Both the position numbers and the translations under genes were made by a program. The notes beneath the pieces are model-generated. The model saw only the letters and a list, made by a program, of their open reading frames with translations, was not told the DNA's origin and made no database searches. This document shows positions 29,620-41,454 of a DNA stretch of 64,000 nucleotides, piece by piece. The stretch is from Otatea glauca (Eukaryota > Streptophyta > Magnoliopsida > Poales > Poaceae). The DNA is taken from assembly GCA_036346275.1 (NCBI GenBank), contig CM070720.1:5371278-5435277 (forward strand), written 5' to 3'. The first letter of the stretch is position 1. The number at the start of each line of letters is the position of its first letter.

Positions 29620-30621
29620 ATTTTTTTTCTCGTATGCGGATACGGATACAGATAGTTTGGATACGAATACGAATACGGATAATGTCGAACACAGATATGG
29701 ATCGAATATGAATCAAATCGGATACGGTTTTAAATATTTATCAGAACATGATAACCCCTTAGATTGTACGTGAAAAATCAACAAAAACACATAACTAGTT
29801 GATTTGATCAAAACATTATTGAAAATTAAACAAATATAAACATTTTCATTCACTTAGACAACAATTAGATACTATGACACAAACAAAATTATATAAGACT
29901 TAGTTTATCACACAAATACGATTAGTTCATGATACACGTAGATCAAAATATAAAATGAAGGTAATCCTTGATCAGAGATATAAATGGAAGCAAACATATA
30001 ACACACTAAAAGTTTGATAATACTTAGATACCATGTCTTTAAAAGAAGTATATCACACTTACATGTAATGAGCCAAGATTTATATTCTTTATTAATTTTT
30101 TTTAAATAATAAATTATGTATTTATGAGTTTTTATGCATTTTTAGCTACTTATATAAAATATTTTCCTATTAAGAATAGCAGTGTTTGAATTTTTGAGAA
30201 AATTTAAAATCTGATAATATCTTAAAAATAATTTTTTAAATTTGAGAATATATCTAGAACTTTCTCAAAAAACATTAGTAATTTTTGGAGTTAGTTTGCA
30301 AATTTTAATAATTGAAACTTGCTTTATGGATTAGTTAAATTAGAAAACAATTTTGAAATTAAGAAACCTTTTTGGGCCAAAAGTGTAGTCTTGGTCCAGC
30401 CCATATGTATATCTGGATATTCAACCCATCAATATCCGGATTATCCGAATCCGTATCCGTATCCGACGGATAGTGAGCTACCGAATTCGTATTCGTATCC
30501 CACAAAAAAAATTTGTATCTGTATCCGATCCGATACTATCCGACAAATATCCGATCCGACAAAATCCATATCCAAAAATATCTAGATCAGTCGGAAACTA
30601 TCCAATCCGTTTTCATCCCTA
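29620..30621. mobile_element. hAT-like non-autonomous element (copy 1)
   Basis: The right end CCGTTTTCATCCCTA equals the terminal style of Ac/Ds-type hAT elements. Clusters of ATCCGTATCCG and CGGATACGGATA at both ends (29635-29720 and 30420-30570) form inverted subterminal repeats. The left terminus is not intact and no transposase is encoded. The middle (29750-30330) is AT-rich with no gene. The part from 29797 on is duplicated at 37898-38721. Confidence 0.55.
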
Positions 30622-31796
30622 GTTGAACCTGGCTAACCAGAATTTGATTGCTGCTGGAAGCAACAGTGGTCATCTGCAGATTAGGGCTATTTAAATTACA
30701 TTATCTCCACAACTAAGGAAAGCTAGAAAGTTTTCTATAGATTTCAGAAATGTCATGGTTTGCTATTTTTGGAGTTTTATAAATATATTTATGAAATTGT
30801 GAAATCTACTATCCTGTGTGAAGACAGATCGGTTTTCGAGGCTAAAATTAAGGGATTTGATGAATTAATTAAAAAATATGGATAACTAGAAAATTATGGG
30901 TAATCCTTTTTAGTTTTCATAAATTATATGATTTTTCATGTTTGGGCACTTGAGCTAAGAGTTATGGTCTTCTTACTGCCGGGACAACAAAGGGGTGACT
31001 GCCCAGCGAGTGAGATGGTTAAAAAACGGGTTGTGCATAGGTGTGTTATCGTTGTGTTAGATGTTTCCACTGCTAGTGCATGATTTTGAGATGGATAAAT
31101 ATGTTTATTGCAAGTGGTGTGATTTTATGAGTGTCGTCAACCTCACGCCAATCCATTCCTCGTGGGTAAAGAGGGAAGTACTCATGTAACGGTGATCGGT
31201 TGTTATGAAATAATGTTTAAATTGGTAATTGACACCTTGCTATCCTACTTGAATGATATCAATTATTGCCACTGTTTTTGCTCATGATATGTGTTTAATA
31301 TGTTAATGATGGAGTGAATTGAACATGGTATAACTCATGTCATTTGCATATGTGTATTCATGATATTAGATGTGACCCGTGTGAGTCTTTATGACCCACT
31401 TCTGGTGGGCACGAAAAGTGCTACTGTTGTAGGTCCCTCCATGGGATGGAAGGGAATGAGAGCGTGATATCGATGGATGTGCACTCATCTATTCTGATAT
31501 AAGCTATGAAAGGTGCATATGAGCATAAAGCATGGTGCATTGCATGAATGAAGAGAAAGATGTGATTTAATTGATGAGCTCTCTTTTATGTATGGTTAAT
31601 ATGACATGATGAAGTTTACTCAATAGTTATTTTCATATGTTGATATGATATATGATGTACCTTGCTGAGTCTTGCACTCACGCTTATTTGTTTAATGTTG
31701 TAGGTACTTTGAGGCCAACATTCTGGGAAGGGAGTAGCACAGTTATGACACATATCACTACTTCACCTCATGATATTATTTATTATTCCGATCATG
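30622..31796 (+). other. LTR-like segment, probably from a Tekay-like chromovirus (copy 1)
   Basis: No ORF of note. Blocks such as GCTGAGTCTTGCACTCACGC and GTTGTAGGTACTTTGAGGCC recall the 3' third of long Tekay/Del LTRs (compare GTTGAGTGCTTTAAGTACTC at 63368). Its ends are not defined, because it is entered by hAT-like sequence on the left and broken by the copia insertion at CATAG (31797-31801). It is duplicated at 38722-39893. Confidence 0.4.
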
Positions 31797-31801
31797 CATA
31801 G

Positions 31802-33177
31802 TGAAGGGAAACGCGGTATGCTACGCTAGCACAAAAAAAAACTACCGCGCAACCAGAAAGCTACTCGCAAGAAGGGGATCATAGATAAGATTACCACTAG
31901 ACGCGCAGTTGCGGAATCCTTCGCGCGTCGATGTAGTGGTTCGTCCTCGCCGCAGTCGTTGCGTCGATGTAGTGGATCGTCCTCGCCTCGCCGTGGATCG
32001 TCCTCCCACGCCGCTTGATCGCAGCAGCGTCACGCGATAGTCCACACGTCCGAGAGATGGAGCGCCAGTGCGTCGGTGTGCAAGCACCTAGTCGCTCGGC
32101 GAGGGGGCAGCGAGAGGAGGAGGCTAGGGTTTCAAGTGAATCAAACCTAAACCGTGGAAAGCACACTCTGCGCCCTTCCTCCTCCCCTCCTTATATAGCC
32201 ACGAGATGAAACCCTAAACCAGGGCCCACCAGCATGCTAAGCCCACGAGGTTCATTAATTACGGATCCAATCCAAATTAATGCGTCCCAGCCCATTAAGT
32301 GTGTGACCCTGCAGGTTCACATACGTTTGGACATGGATTCGGAAAACTCCTTTTCAATCCAATAGTTGGTAGCGGCTTCTTGCAAAGTATGCCAACTCCC
32401 AAACATACCGTGATCAAATCAAAGCAGAACCTATCAAAAGAACTCATGTAATAATCCCTTTGCCAAGTATATGAAGATTGATCTCAAGGCGAGAAGCATG
32501 TCATCCTTTGATGATTCAATCCATCTCTCGTATCCGTGATATATTAATAAGTTGTGATTGACTCCTCAATCACGGCATGGCCATGCACTTTCTTAATCAT
32601 ATCACACGAGTGGCCTTGTCATATATCTCCGTTTCATTGGAGTGGCAAATTCCATCTTATTCGCTCACTTCCTCTCGCACGTTTCATAGTAAACATGAAA
32701 GCTACCTTTATAACTATCCGGTTAGGAAGTAGTGTTTGATAGCCCCAAGGAAAACTATTACACATGTAGGGAATATGACAATCTCAGGTCTAAGGATCAT
32801 ACATCTTCTAGGTATGAGATACATCGATGACACATAAGAATGAAACATTCTCGCGATGTCCCATAGCGGGTCTATCTAACCCATGTTCTTCAACATGGTC
32901 CACAATGTAGAGATGATATCTCCATATCCCATGATCTATGAAGCATGATCATCGATCACTACATGTGCTTTGATCTATTCATCGTAGTCCTATCGATGAT
33001 ATCCGATCGAGATATTTATCGAATTACATCATTAAGTAAAGAGCTTCATAATCAAGTCACATACTTGTTGATCAATACAATGATATACATTCATTGGACC
33101 AATAATCATATTATTATTCATAAACATAGTCATGTTACAATCATCTAAATGATTGCCTCAAGGGCATAACACTAACA
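31802..33177 (-). repeat. 3' LTR of copia C1 element
   Basis: A 1376-bp LTR. On the minus strand it starts TGTTAGTGTTATGCCC at 33177 after the PPT AAGTGGGAGAT and ends at 31802 with CGCGTTTCCCTTCA. The TATA box reads at about 32189-32198. Confidence 0.9.
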
Positions 33178-33197
33178 ATCTCCCACTTGCACTTGAG

Positions 33198-33765
33198 TCA
33201 ATCAATTAAGTATCTAATACCAATAGACCTTGTGTGCGCCTCATGCTTAGGTCGTGGCGTTGGCTTTGTCAACGGATCGGCCACATTGGCTTCCGTATGT
33301 ACTTTGCATATTCTCGACGTCACCTCTATCCACAATCTCGCGAATAAGGTGAAAGCGACGGAGTATGTGTTTAGACTTTGATGTGATCTAGGCTCTTTTG
33401 CTTGTGCAATGGCACCACTATTATCACAATAGATGTCCATTGGACTAGAGACACTAGCGACCACACCAAGCTCGTGATAAACTTCTTAATCCACACAGCC
33501 TCCTTTGCGGCCTCCGAAGCCGCAATGTACTCCGCTTCATCGTAGAGTCGGCCACCGTGTTTTGCTTGGAACTCTTCCACCATCGCTCCTCCATTAAGTG
33601 TAAACACAAACCGGATTGCGATCGAAAATCATCTTTGTCGGTTTGGAAGCTTGCATCGGTGTAACCCTTTGCAACCAGATCTTCCTCACCTCCAAAAACA
33701 AGGAACATACCCTTAGTTCTTCTCAAGTACTTCAGGATATTTTTACGGCTATCCAATGACCATCA
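33198..33765 (-). pseudogene. Copia C1 RNase H, broken
   Basis: Frames give ILKYLRRTKGMFLVFGGEED, GYTDASFQTDKDDFRSQSG and FTLNGGAMVE (where relatives have WKSSKQ). Then AEYIAASEAAKEAVWIKKFI, DNSGAIAQAKEPRSHQ and ADPLTKPTPRPKHEAH follow, ending near the PPT. These are the canonical copia RNase H blocks with Asp and Glu positions visible. Two frameshifts (about 33610 and 33470) break it. On its N-terminal side the sequence jumps at about 33765 into integrase. Confidence 0.8.
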
Positions 33766-34200
33766 CCAGATCCGCTTGGTATCCGCTCAAGTATTCGCCA
33801 CCACGATCGGATCGTAAGTGTTTTATTGTTTTGCCAAGTTGATTTTGTACTTCGTTCTCAAACTCTTTGAACCTTTCAAAAGTTTCAGATTTATGCCTCA
33901 TTAAATAGATATATCCATATCTCTCAAGTCATCGGTAAAAGTTACAAATCATGAAACCCACCCCTAGCGATCGAGCTCATTGGTCCACATACATCTGTAT
34001 GTACTAGGGCCAATAATTCACTTGCTCTCTCACTAAAACCTGTGAAAGGGGCTTTTGTCATCTTGCCAAGTAAACAAGATTCACATGTTTCAAATGATTC
34101 AAAATCAAATGAGGTTAGAAGTCCATCACCATGGAGCTTCTTCATGCGCTTCTCATTTATATGACCTAAGCGACAATGCCACAAAAGGTAGGGTTCAAAT
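33766..34200 (-). pseudogene. Copia C1 pre-integrase and integrase N-terminal part, truncated
   Basis: MWHCRLGHINEKRMKKLHGD and CESCLLGKMTKAPF form the HHCC zinc region. LLALVHTDVCGPMSSIARGG carries the first catalytic Asp. After a stop the core is followed as FERFKEFENEVQNQLGKTIK and SDRGGEYLS with the second Asp. The sequence then leaves integrase after SGYQADL, before the Glu, and joins RNase H. Confidence 0.8.
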
Positions 34201-34202
34201 CA

Positions 34203-34880
34203 TTAGGCGGTGCCTTTTACATTAATATTATAGACAGTTTTTCTTGAGTTCAGGGCGTACAACCCATCCACCATGGGGCAACGACCATAATACATATCAT
34301 TCAAAAATATTGAACAAACAAAGTTCTTTATTCTGAAATCATAACCTTCATGTTCCAAACAAGAAGATGAAATAATGTTTCTACTCAAAGATGGAACAAA
34401 ATAACAATTATTGAGTTCTAAAACTAATCCTGAAGGCAAATGCAATGGGTATGTGCCAACGGCAAGACCAGCAACTCTTGCTTTATTCCCCACGCGAAGA
34501 TCCACTTCTCCTTTTGCCAAGTCTCTACTCTTTATCAGCCCCTGCAACGAATTGCAAATGTGAGCAACCGAACCGGTATCATATACCCATGAGCTGAGTG
34601 AAGAAGTAGCAAGATTAATTTCTATAACATCAATACCTGAAGTGGAAACCACATTTCCATTCTTCTTATCCGCCAAGTACTTTTCGCAATTCCGTTTCCA
34701 ATGCCCTGATTTCTTGCAATAGAAGCATTGGGTATCAGGTTGAGGGCCAACTTTAAGCTTCTGAAGCTTAGTTTTGAGGCTCGCGATCTCATCTTGAGCC
34801 TTGCCCTTGCCCTTGCCCTTTCCCGTTCCCCCAGCCTTAGCCTTTCTCTTTTTGAAAGCAGTTGTTTTGAACCATCATCA
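34203..34880 (-). pseudogene. Copia C1 gag zinc knuckle and protease
   Basis: A Gly/Lys linker (GTGKGKGKGKAQDEI) leads to the CCHC knuckle QCFYCKKSGHWKRNCEKYL. The protease follows with active site WVYDTGSVAHICNS and the blocks VDLRVGNKARVAGLAVGTYP and YFVPSLSRNIISSSCLE. The 157-codon protease frame (34203-34676) is open; the junction to the linker is frameshifted. In the family it processes gag-pol. Confidence 0.8.
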
Positions 34881-35500
34881 CATGATTGGGTTTTTCTTAA
34901 TGCTTTCCTCCATGACCTTGAGCATCCCATGTAGCTCGGTTAGGCTCTTCTCCATGCTATTCATATGAAAATTCATAATGAATGGCTCAAAGCTCGAGGC
35001 GAGACCGGAGAATAACATCTGTGGCCAAACCGAGGCTAAGGGAAACTCAAGTTTTCCAATCTCCCAATGTAACCAATCATCTTGATCACATGAGGTGACC
35101 GGATGCCTTCACCACTTACAAGCAAATAAAAGCTTTGAGATACCATACCTCTCAGCTCTTGCTTGATTCCCAAACATGCCCTTCAAGCCCACAATCATAT
35201 TGTAAGCATCCTGGTCCTCATATTGCTTTTGGAGCTCGAGTCCATTGTGACTAGCATGAGACAGCTGACCTCTACAGAAGCATTAACATGCTTTTCATAT
35301 TCAACCCTCAAATTGCGAGCAGCATTTTCGGCTGGTTCATCAGGAATTGGATTCTCTAGAACATAGTCCTTCTTTTCATGCTTGAGAACAATTCTCAGGT
35401 TGCGATACCAATCAACAAAATTAGTTCCATTCAGTTTTTCCCTTTCCAAAACCGATCTCAAAGCAAAACCTGGTGTAGCAGGAGTAGGAGAAGGTGCCAT
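34881..35500 (-). pseudogene. Copia C1 gag, broken
   Basis: Start ATG at 35500 (MAPSPTPATPGFALRSVLER). Then KLNGTNFVDWYRNLRIVLKH and EKKDYVLENPIPDEP show the copia gag core, and the frame is lost near 35235. Later blocks LFSGLASSFEPFIMNFHMNS and LTELHGMLKVMEESIKK end it. It would build the particle; at least two frameshifts prevent that. Confidence 0.8.
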
Positions 35501-37110
35501 TGAACTACAACAAAAATATGCAAAGATTCTAAGCACTATGTTTATGTAAAACTTTTATTAAACTTTTAATTAAAGACACTCCTATTTTATGTCCTTTTAT
35601 AGACACATAGTGAGTATTCAAGATCCATATTCATTAAACACTAGTGAGCTTTGGCATCACTGCTAGAAATTTAATGACATAGGTAAGCAACACCTTTGCT
35701 AATTACATCATATGTAACTCTTGTTTGTTGAGTATGAAAACAAGTAATGAATGCCTCCATCAACTTGACTCATGGCCAGTCAACTGCCCCAAGGGCTCAC
35801 ATGAGGGAGGGAGCACTACCCGTATTCGGGTGCCAATTAAGAAACCTGCCTCATGTGTGTTTTCCTAGACACCAATTGTCTTGTATAGGTTCCTTCATTA
35901 CTGAAATCAAATCCCAACCACTTATGTCCTCAAGCCCAAAACCGTTTTGATAGCTCGTTTAAATCTGCCATTGTTATGCGTGATGTGTCCAACACATCCC
36001 AATCATCTATTGAGATAGCCATTGATATACTACTTTGGCGATCATATCAATAACGATCTAAATTCTTGATAGGTGCAACAATTGGATGGACAATTTGATT
36101 TAAGATTTTTAACTATAAGGATGAACAAAGATTACTATGAACATAGCATCACATGCAATGAGCATAAAGAAAATAGCAAGGATAAAACACACATCCACAG
36201 AAAATCAAAATAAGTTGTGAAATAGCATGGCCCTTAGCATTAAGATCTCCATCATCATGCTTGGTTGTTCACCTAGCCACCTTGCTTGATTTGTTCACCT
36301 AGCCATCGTCTTCATCATTATGGATGCAACTCCTTACAACTTTTGATAATGAATTTTACATGAGGGTTTGAAGCATCACAAGTCGACACGCAGGTCGTTA
36401 TACAATTTAAATAGCCTTATGGCTTAACACGGCACGCAGGCCATGTGGAAATTACATGCATCACATACACATAGGCCATACTATTTCACATAATTCCCTG
36501 CAAAAACGAGTTAAACAAAAGCAACCCTACGACTCCGGGGTCCGAGGGGCAGCGCCCGTGGCGGCGGTCTTAGAGGCATGTCTTCCGCCATGGGAAAACA
36601 CCCTCAAAATTTTTTTTAGAGGCATGTCTTCCGCCATGGGAAAACACCCTCAAAATTTCCACGGATCAACCAGATTGACCCAATCCGATCTAATATAATT
36701 GGCTTGGTCCCATATGGATACGTTTCAGAAACCCTGATGGCGGTAACCCGACCGGTAAGGGCAACGTCGTACCATGAACGGACTCACCCAAATCAATATT
36801 GAATCTGTTTGCGCTTACCATGGATCAGCAGATTGACCCAATCCAACTCGATCGATTGGCTTGGTCCCATATGGATACGTTTGAAACCACGATGGCGGTA
36901 ACCCGACCGGTAAGGGTAACGTCGTACCATGAGCGGACTCACCCAAATCAAGATTGAGTCGGTTTGCACTTTCTCAAACCCTAAATCGATCGATCTCATC
37001 GATGGTCGCCGTCACCAATTCATCACATGAACTGGTGAACATGTAATAGATCCAATCTACTAACCTCACACATCATATGTGCAACATCCGGATCACAAAA
37101 CTATACGAGA
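35501..37110 (-). other. Leader region of copia C1 with tandem duplications
   Basis: 1.6 kb between PBS and gag with no supported gene. It contains a direct duplication of about 160 bp (36662-36820 and 36821-36980, sharing GGTAACCCGACCGGTAAGGG and CCATGAxCGGACTCACCCAA). It also holds a shorter one of about 45 bp (AGAGGCATGTCTTCCGCCAT at 36569 and 36616). Confidence 0.6.
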
Positions 37111-37122
37111 TGGCTCGATACC
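37111..37122 (-). other. Primer binding site of copia C1 element
   Basis: The minus strand reads GGTATCGAGCCA, which is TGGTATCAGAGCCA with small losses. It lies 3 bp from the 5' LTR end, so initiator-Met tRNA priming is likely. Confidence 0.6.
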
Positions 37123-37125
37123 CTT

Positions 37126-37897
37126 TGAAGGAAACGCGGTATGCTACGCTAGCACAAAAAAAACTACCGCGCAACGTAAAGCTACTCGCAAGAAGGGGAT
37201 CATAGATAAGATTACCACTAGGACGCGATTGCGGAATCCTTCGCGCGTCGATGTAGTGGTTCGTCCTCGCCGCGATCGTTGCGTCGATGTAGTGGATCGT
37301 CCTCGCCTCGCCGTGGATCGTCCTCCCACGCCTTGATCGCAGCAGCGTCACCGCAGATAGTCCACACGTCCGAGATGGGCGCCGTGCGTCGTGTGCAAGC
37401 ACCTAGTCGCTCGGCGAGGCAGCGAGAGGAGGAGGCTAGGGTTTCAAGTGAATCAAACCTAGACCTTGGAAAGCACACTCTGCGCCTCCCTCCTCCCTCC
37501 TTATATAGCCACGAGATGAAACCCTAAACCGGGGCCCACCAAAGATGCTAAGCCCACGAGGTTCATTAATTACGGATCAATCCAAATTAATGCGTCCCCA
37601 CCCATTAAGTGTGTGACCTGCAGGTTCACATACGTTTGGACATGGATTCGGAAAACTCCTTTTCAATCCAATAGTTGGTAGCGGCTTCTTGCAAAGTATG
37701 CCAACTCCCAAACATACTGTGATCAAATCGAACAGAACCTATCAAAAGAACTCATGTAATAATCCCTTTGCCAAGTATATGAAGATTGATCTCAAGACGA
37801 GAAGCATGTCATCCTTTGATGATTCAATCCATCTCTCGTATCCGTGATATATTAATAAGTTGTGATTGACTCCTCAATCACGGCATGGCCATGCACT
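37126..37897 (-). repeat. Partial 5' LTR of copia C1 element
   Basis: Only the 3' 770 bp of the LTR is present, ending (minus strand) at 37126 with CGCGTTTCCTTCA. The upstream part is missing: at 37895-37897 LTR sequence GGCCATGCACT joins flank sequence ACTAGTTGATTTG, with ACT shared by both. Confidence 0.85.
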
Positions 37898-39893
37898 AGT
37901 TGATTTGATCAAAACATTATTGAAAATTAAACAAATATAAACATTTTCATTCACTTAGACAACAATTAGATACTATGACGCAAACAAAATTATATAAGAC
38001 TTAGTTTATCACACAAATACGATTAGTTCATGATACACGTAGATCAAAATATAAAATGAAGGTAATCCTTGATCAGAGATATAAATGGAAGCAAACATAT
38101 AACACACTAAAAGTTTGATAATACTTAGATACCATGTCTTTAAAAGAAGTATATCACACTTACATGTAATGAGCCAAGATTTATATTCTTTATTAATTTT
38201 TTTTAAATAATAAATTATGTATTTATGAGTTTTTATGCATTTTTAGCTACTTATATAAAATATTTTCCTATTAAGAATAGCAGTGTTTGAATTTTTGAGA
38301 AAATTTAAAATCTGATAATATCTTAAAAATAATTTTTTAAATTTGAGAATATATCTAGAACTTTCTCAAAAAACATTAGTAATTTTTGGAGTTAGTTTGC
38401 TAATTTTAATAATTGAAACTTGCTTTATGGATTAGTTAAATTAGAAAACAATTTTGAAATTAAGAAACCTTTTTGGGCCAAAAGTGTAGTCTTGGTCCAG
38501 CCCATATGTATATCTGGATATTCAACCCATCAATATCCGGATTATCCGAATCCGTATCCGTATCCGACGGATAGTGAGCTACCGAATTCGTATTCGTATC
38601 CCACAAAAAAAATTTGTATCTGTATCCGATCCGATACTATCCGACAAATATCCGATCCGACAAAATCCATATCCAAAAATATCTAGATCGTTGGAAACTA
38701 TCCAATCCGTTTTCATCCCTAGTTGAACTCGCTAACTGAATTTGATTCTTCTTTGGAAGCAACAGTGGTCATCTGCAGATTAGGGCTATTTAAATTACAT
38801 TATCTCCACAACTAAGGAAAGCTAGAAAGTTTTCTATAGATTTCAGAAATGTCATGGTTTGCTATTTTTGGAGTTTTATAAATATATTTATGAAATTGTG
38901 AAATCTACTATCCTGTGTGACGACAGATCGGTTTTCGAGGCTAAAATTAAGGGATTTGATGAATTAATTAAGAAATATGGATAACTAGAAAATTATGGGT
39001 AATCCTTTTTAGTTTTCATAAATTATATGATTTTTCATGTTTGGGCACTTGAGCTAAGAGTTATGGTCTTCTTACTGCCGGGACAACAAAGGGGTGACTG
39101 CCCAGCGAGTGAGATGGTTAAAAAACGGGTTGTGCATAGGTGTGTTATCGTTGTGTTAGATGTTTCCACTGCTAGTGCATGATTTTGAGATGGATAAATA
39201 TGTTTATTGCAAGTGGTGTGATTTTATGAGTGTCGTCAACCTCACGCCAATCCATTCCTCGTGGGTAAAGAGGGAAGTACTCACGTAACGGTGATCGGTT
39301 GTTATGAAATAATGTTTAAATTGGTAATTGACACCTTGCTATCCTACTTGAATGATATCAATTATTGCCACTGTTTTTGCTCATGATATGTGTTTAATAT
39401 GTTAATGATGGAGTGAATTGAACATGGTATAACTCATGTCATTTGCATATGTGTATTCATGATATTAGATGTGACCCGTGTGAGTCTTTATGACCCACTT
39501 CTGGTGGGCACGAAAAGTGCTACTGTAGTAGGTCCCTCCACGGGATGGAAGGGAATGAGAGCGTGATATCGATGGATGTGCACTCATCTATTCTGATATA
39601 AGCTATGAAAGGTGCATATGAGCATAAAGCATGGTGCATTGCATGAATGAAGAGAAAGATGTGATTTAATTGATGAGCTCTCTTTTATGTATGGTTAATA
39701 TGACATGATGAAGTTTACTCAATAGTTATTTTCATATGTTGATATGATATATGATGTACCTTCTTTGAGTCTTGCACTCACGCTTATTTGTTTAATGTTG
39801 TAGGTACTTTGAGGCCAACATTCGGGAAGGAGTAGCACAGTTATGACACATATCACTACTTCACCTCATGATATTATTTATTATTCGATCATG
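37898..39893. repeat. Second copy of the flank 29797-31796 (hAT-like end plus LTR-like segment)
   Basis: Near-identical to 29797-31796 at an offset of about 8.1 kb. The hAT-like terminus CCGTTTTCATCCCTA is at 38707-38721 and the LTR-like part follows. It ends in the same CATAG (39894-39898) before the same LTR, so it is a duplication of one locus, not a second insertion. Confidence 0.85.
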
Positions 39894-39898
39894 CATAG

Positions 39899-41254
39899 TG
39901 AAGGAAACGCGGTATGCTACGCTAGCACAAAAAAAACTACCGCGCAACGTAAAGCTACCGCAAGAAGGGGATCATAGATAAGATTACCACTAGACGCGCG
40001 ATTGCGGAATCCTTCGCGTCGATGTAGTGGTTCGTCCTCGCCGCGATCGTTGCGTCGATGTAGTGGATCGTCCTCGCCTCGCCGTGGATCGTCCTCCCAC
40101 GCGTGAGCCGCAGCAGCGTCACCGCAGAGTCCACACGTCCGAGAGATGGAGCGCCGTGCGCCGTGTGCAAGCACCTAGTCGCTCGGCGAGGGGCGAGAGG
40201 AGGAGGCTAGGGTTTCAAGTGAATCAAACCTAAACCGTGGAAAGCACACTCTGCGCCTCCTCCTCCCTCCTTATATAGCCACGAGATGAAACCCTAAACC
40301 AGGGCCCACCAAAGATGCTAAGCCCACGAGGTTCATTAATTACGGATCCAATCCAAATTAATGCGCCCCACCCATTAAGTGTGTGACCTGCGGGTTCACA
40401 TACGTTTGGACATGGATTCGGAAAACTCCTTTTCAATCCAATAGTTGGTAGCGGCTTCTTGCAAAGTATGCCAACTCCCAAACATACCGTGATCAAATCA
40501 AGCAGAACCTATCAAAAGAACTCATGTAATAATCCCTTTGCCAAGTATATGAAGATTGATCTCAAGGCGAGAAGCATGTCATCCTTTGATGATTCAATCC
40601 ATCTCTCGTATCCGTGATATATTAATAAGTTGTGATTGACTCCTCAATCACGGCATGGCCATGCACTTTCTTAATCATATCACACGAGTGGCCTTGTCAT
40701 ATATCTCCGTTTCATTGGAGTGGCAAATTCCATCTTGATCGCTCACTTCCCTCGCACGTTTCATAGTAAACATGAAAGCTACCTTTATAACTATCCGGTT
40801 AGGAAGTAGTGTTTGATAGCCCCAAGGAAAACTATTACACATGTAGGGAATATGACAATCTCGTGTCTAAGGATCATACATCTTCTAGGTATGAGATACA
40901 CCGATGACACATAAGAATGAAACATTCTCGCAGTGTCCCATAGCGGGTCTATCTAACCCATGTTCTTCAACATGGTCCACAATGTAGAGATGATATCTCC
41001 ATATCCCATGATCTATGAAGCATGATCATCGATCACTACATGTGCTGATCTATTCATCGTAGTCCTATACGATGATATCCGATCAGAGATATTTATCGAA
41101 TTACATCATTAAGTAAAGAGCTTCATAATCAAGTCACATACTTGTTGATCAATACAATGATATACATTCATTGGACCAATAATCATATTATTATTCATAA
41201 ACATAGTCATGTTACAATCATCTAAATGATTGCCTCAAGGGCATAACACTAACA
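39899..41254 (-). repeat. Solo LTR of copia C1, TSD CATAG
   Basis: A 1356-bp LTR with CATAG on both sides (39894-39898 and 41255-41259). Its left flank equals that of the 3' LTR at 31802. Its right flank carries the TSD that the intact element should have had. It is the LTR-LTR recombination product of the same insertion. Confidence 0.9.
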
Positions 41255-41259
41255 CATAG

Positions 41260-41449
41260 CTCTAGAACAATTGGCATATCCAGTCTTGGAATAATTTAGT
41301 ATGGGCAAATTTGTAAGGGTTTAATCTATTTCGATAAGAATGTTTGTGGCGTGTTATTATATATTGCCCTGGGACAGGATGGAAAGTTGAAGTCGTCGAT
41401 GAAGAACGCGGTGCTAACGAGGAAGGCGGCTGAGACTACTTCGCCTTGG
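41260..41449 (+). other. Right flank of the copia C1 insertion
   Basis: A 190-bp continuation of the LTR-like segment 30622-31796 after removal of the copia insertion (TATTGCCCTGGGACAGGATG near 41362). It may cover an LTR end. No gene is seen. It ends at TSD CCATG (41450-41454). Confidence 0.4.
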
Positions 41450-41454
41450 CCATG

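Larger units (their letters stand above)
31802..37897 (-). mobile_element. Ty1/copia element of family C1, internally deleted
   Basis: On the minus strand the order is partial 5' LTR (37897-37126), PBS (37122-37111), long leader, gag, protease, pre-integrase, integrase start, deletion, RNase H, PPT and 3' LTR (33177-31802). RT and most of integrase are gone, so it is non-autonomous. CATAG precedes the 3' LTR (31797-31801). The matching CATAG is not at 37898 but at 41255-41259, because the 5' LTR was cut and joined to a second copy of the left flank. Confidence 0.85.

Noticed and set aside
30319..30585. An 88-codon ORF present identically at 38420-38686
   Set aside because: Its identity in both places is explained by the DNA duplication, and it spans hAT subterminal repeats (SYPTKK, PYPYPT), so it is not evidence of a gene.
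41155..41160. Two independent C1 copia insertions at 31802 and 39899
   Set aside because: Both share the same CATAG flank and 2 kb of identical left flank, so one insertion was duplicated.
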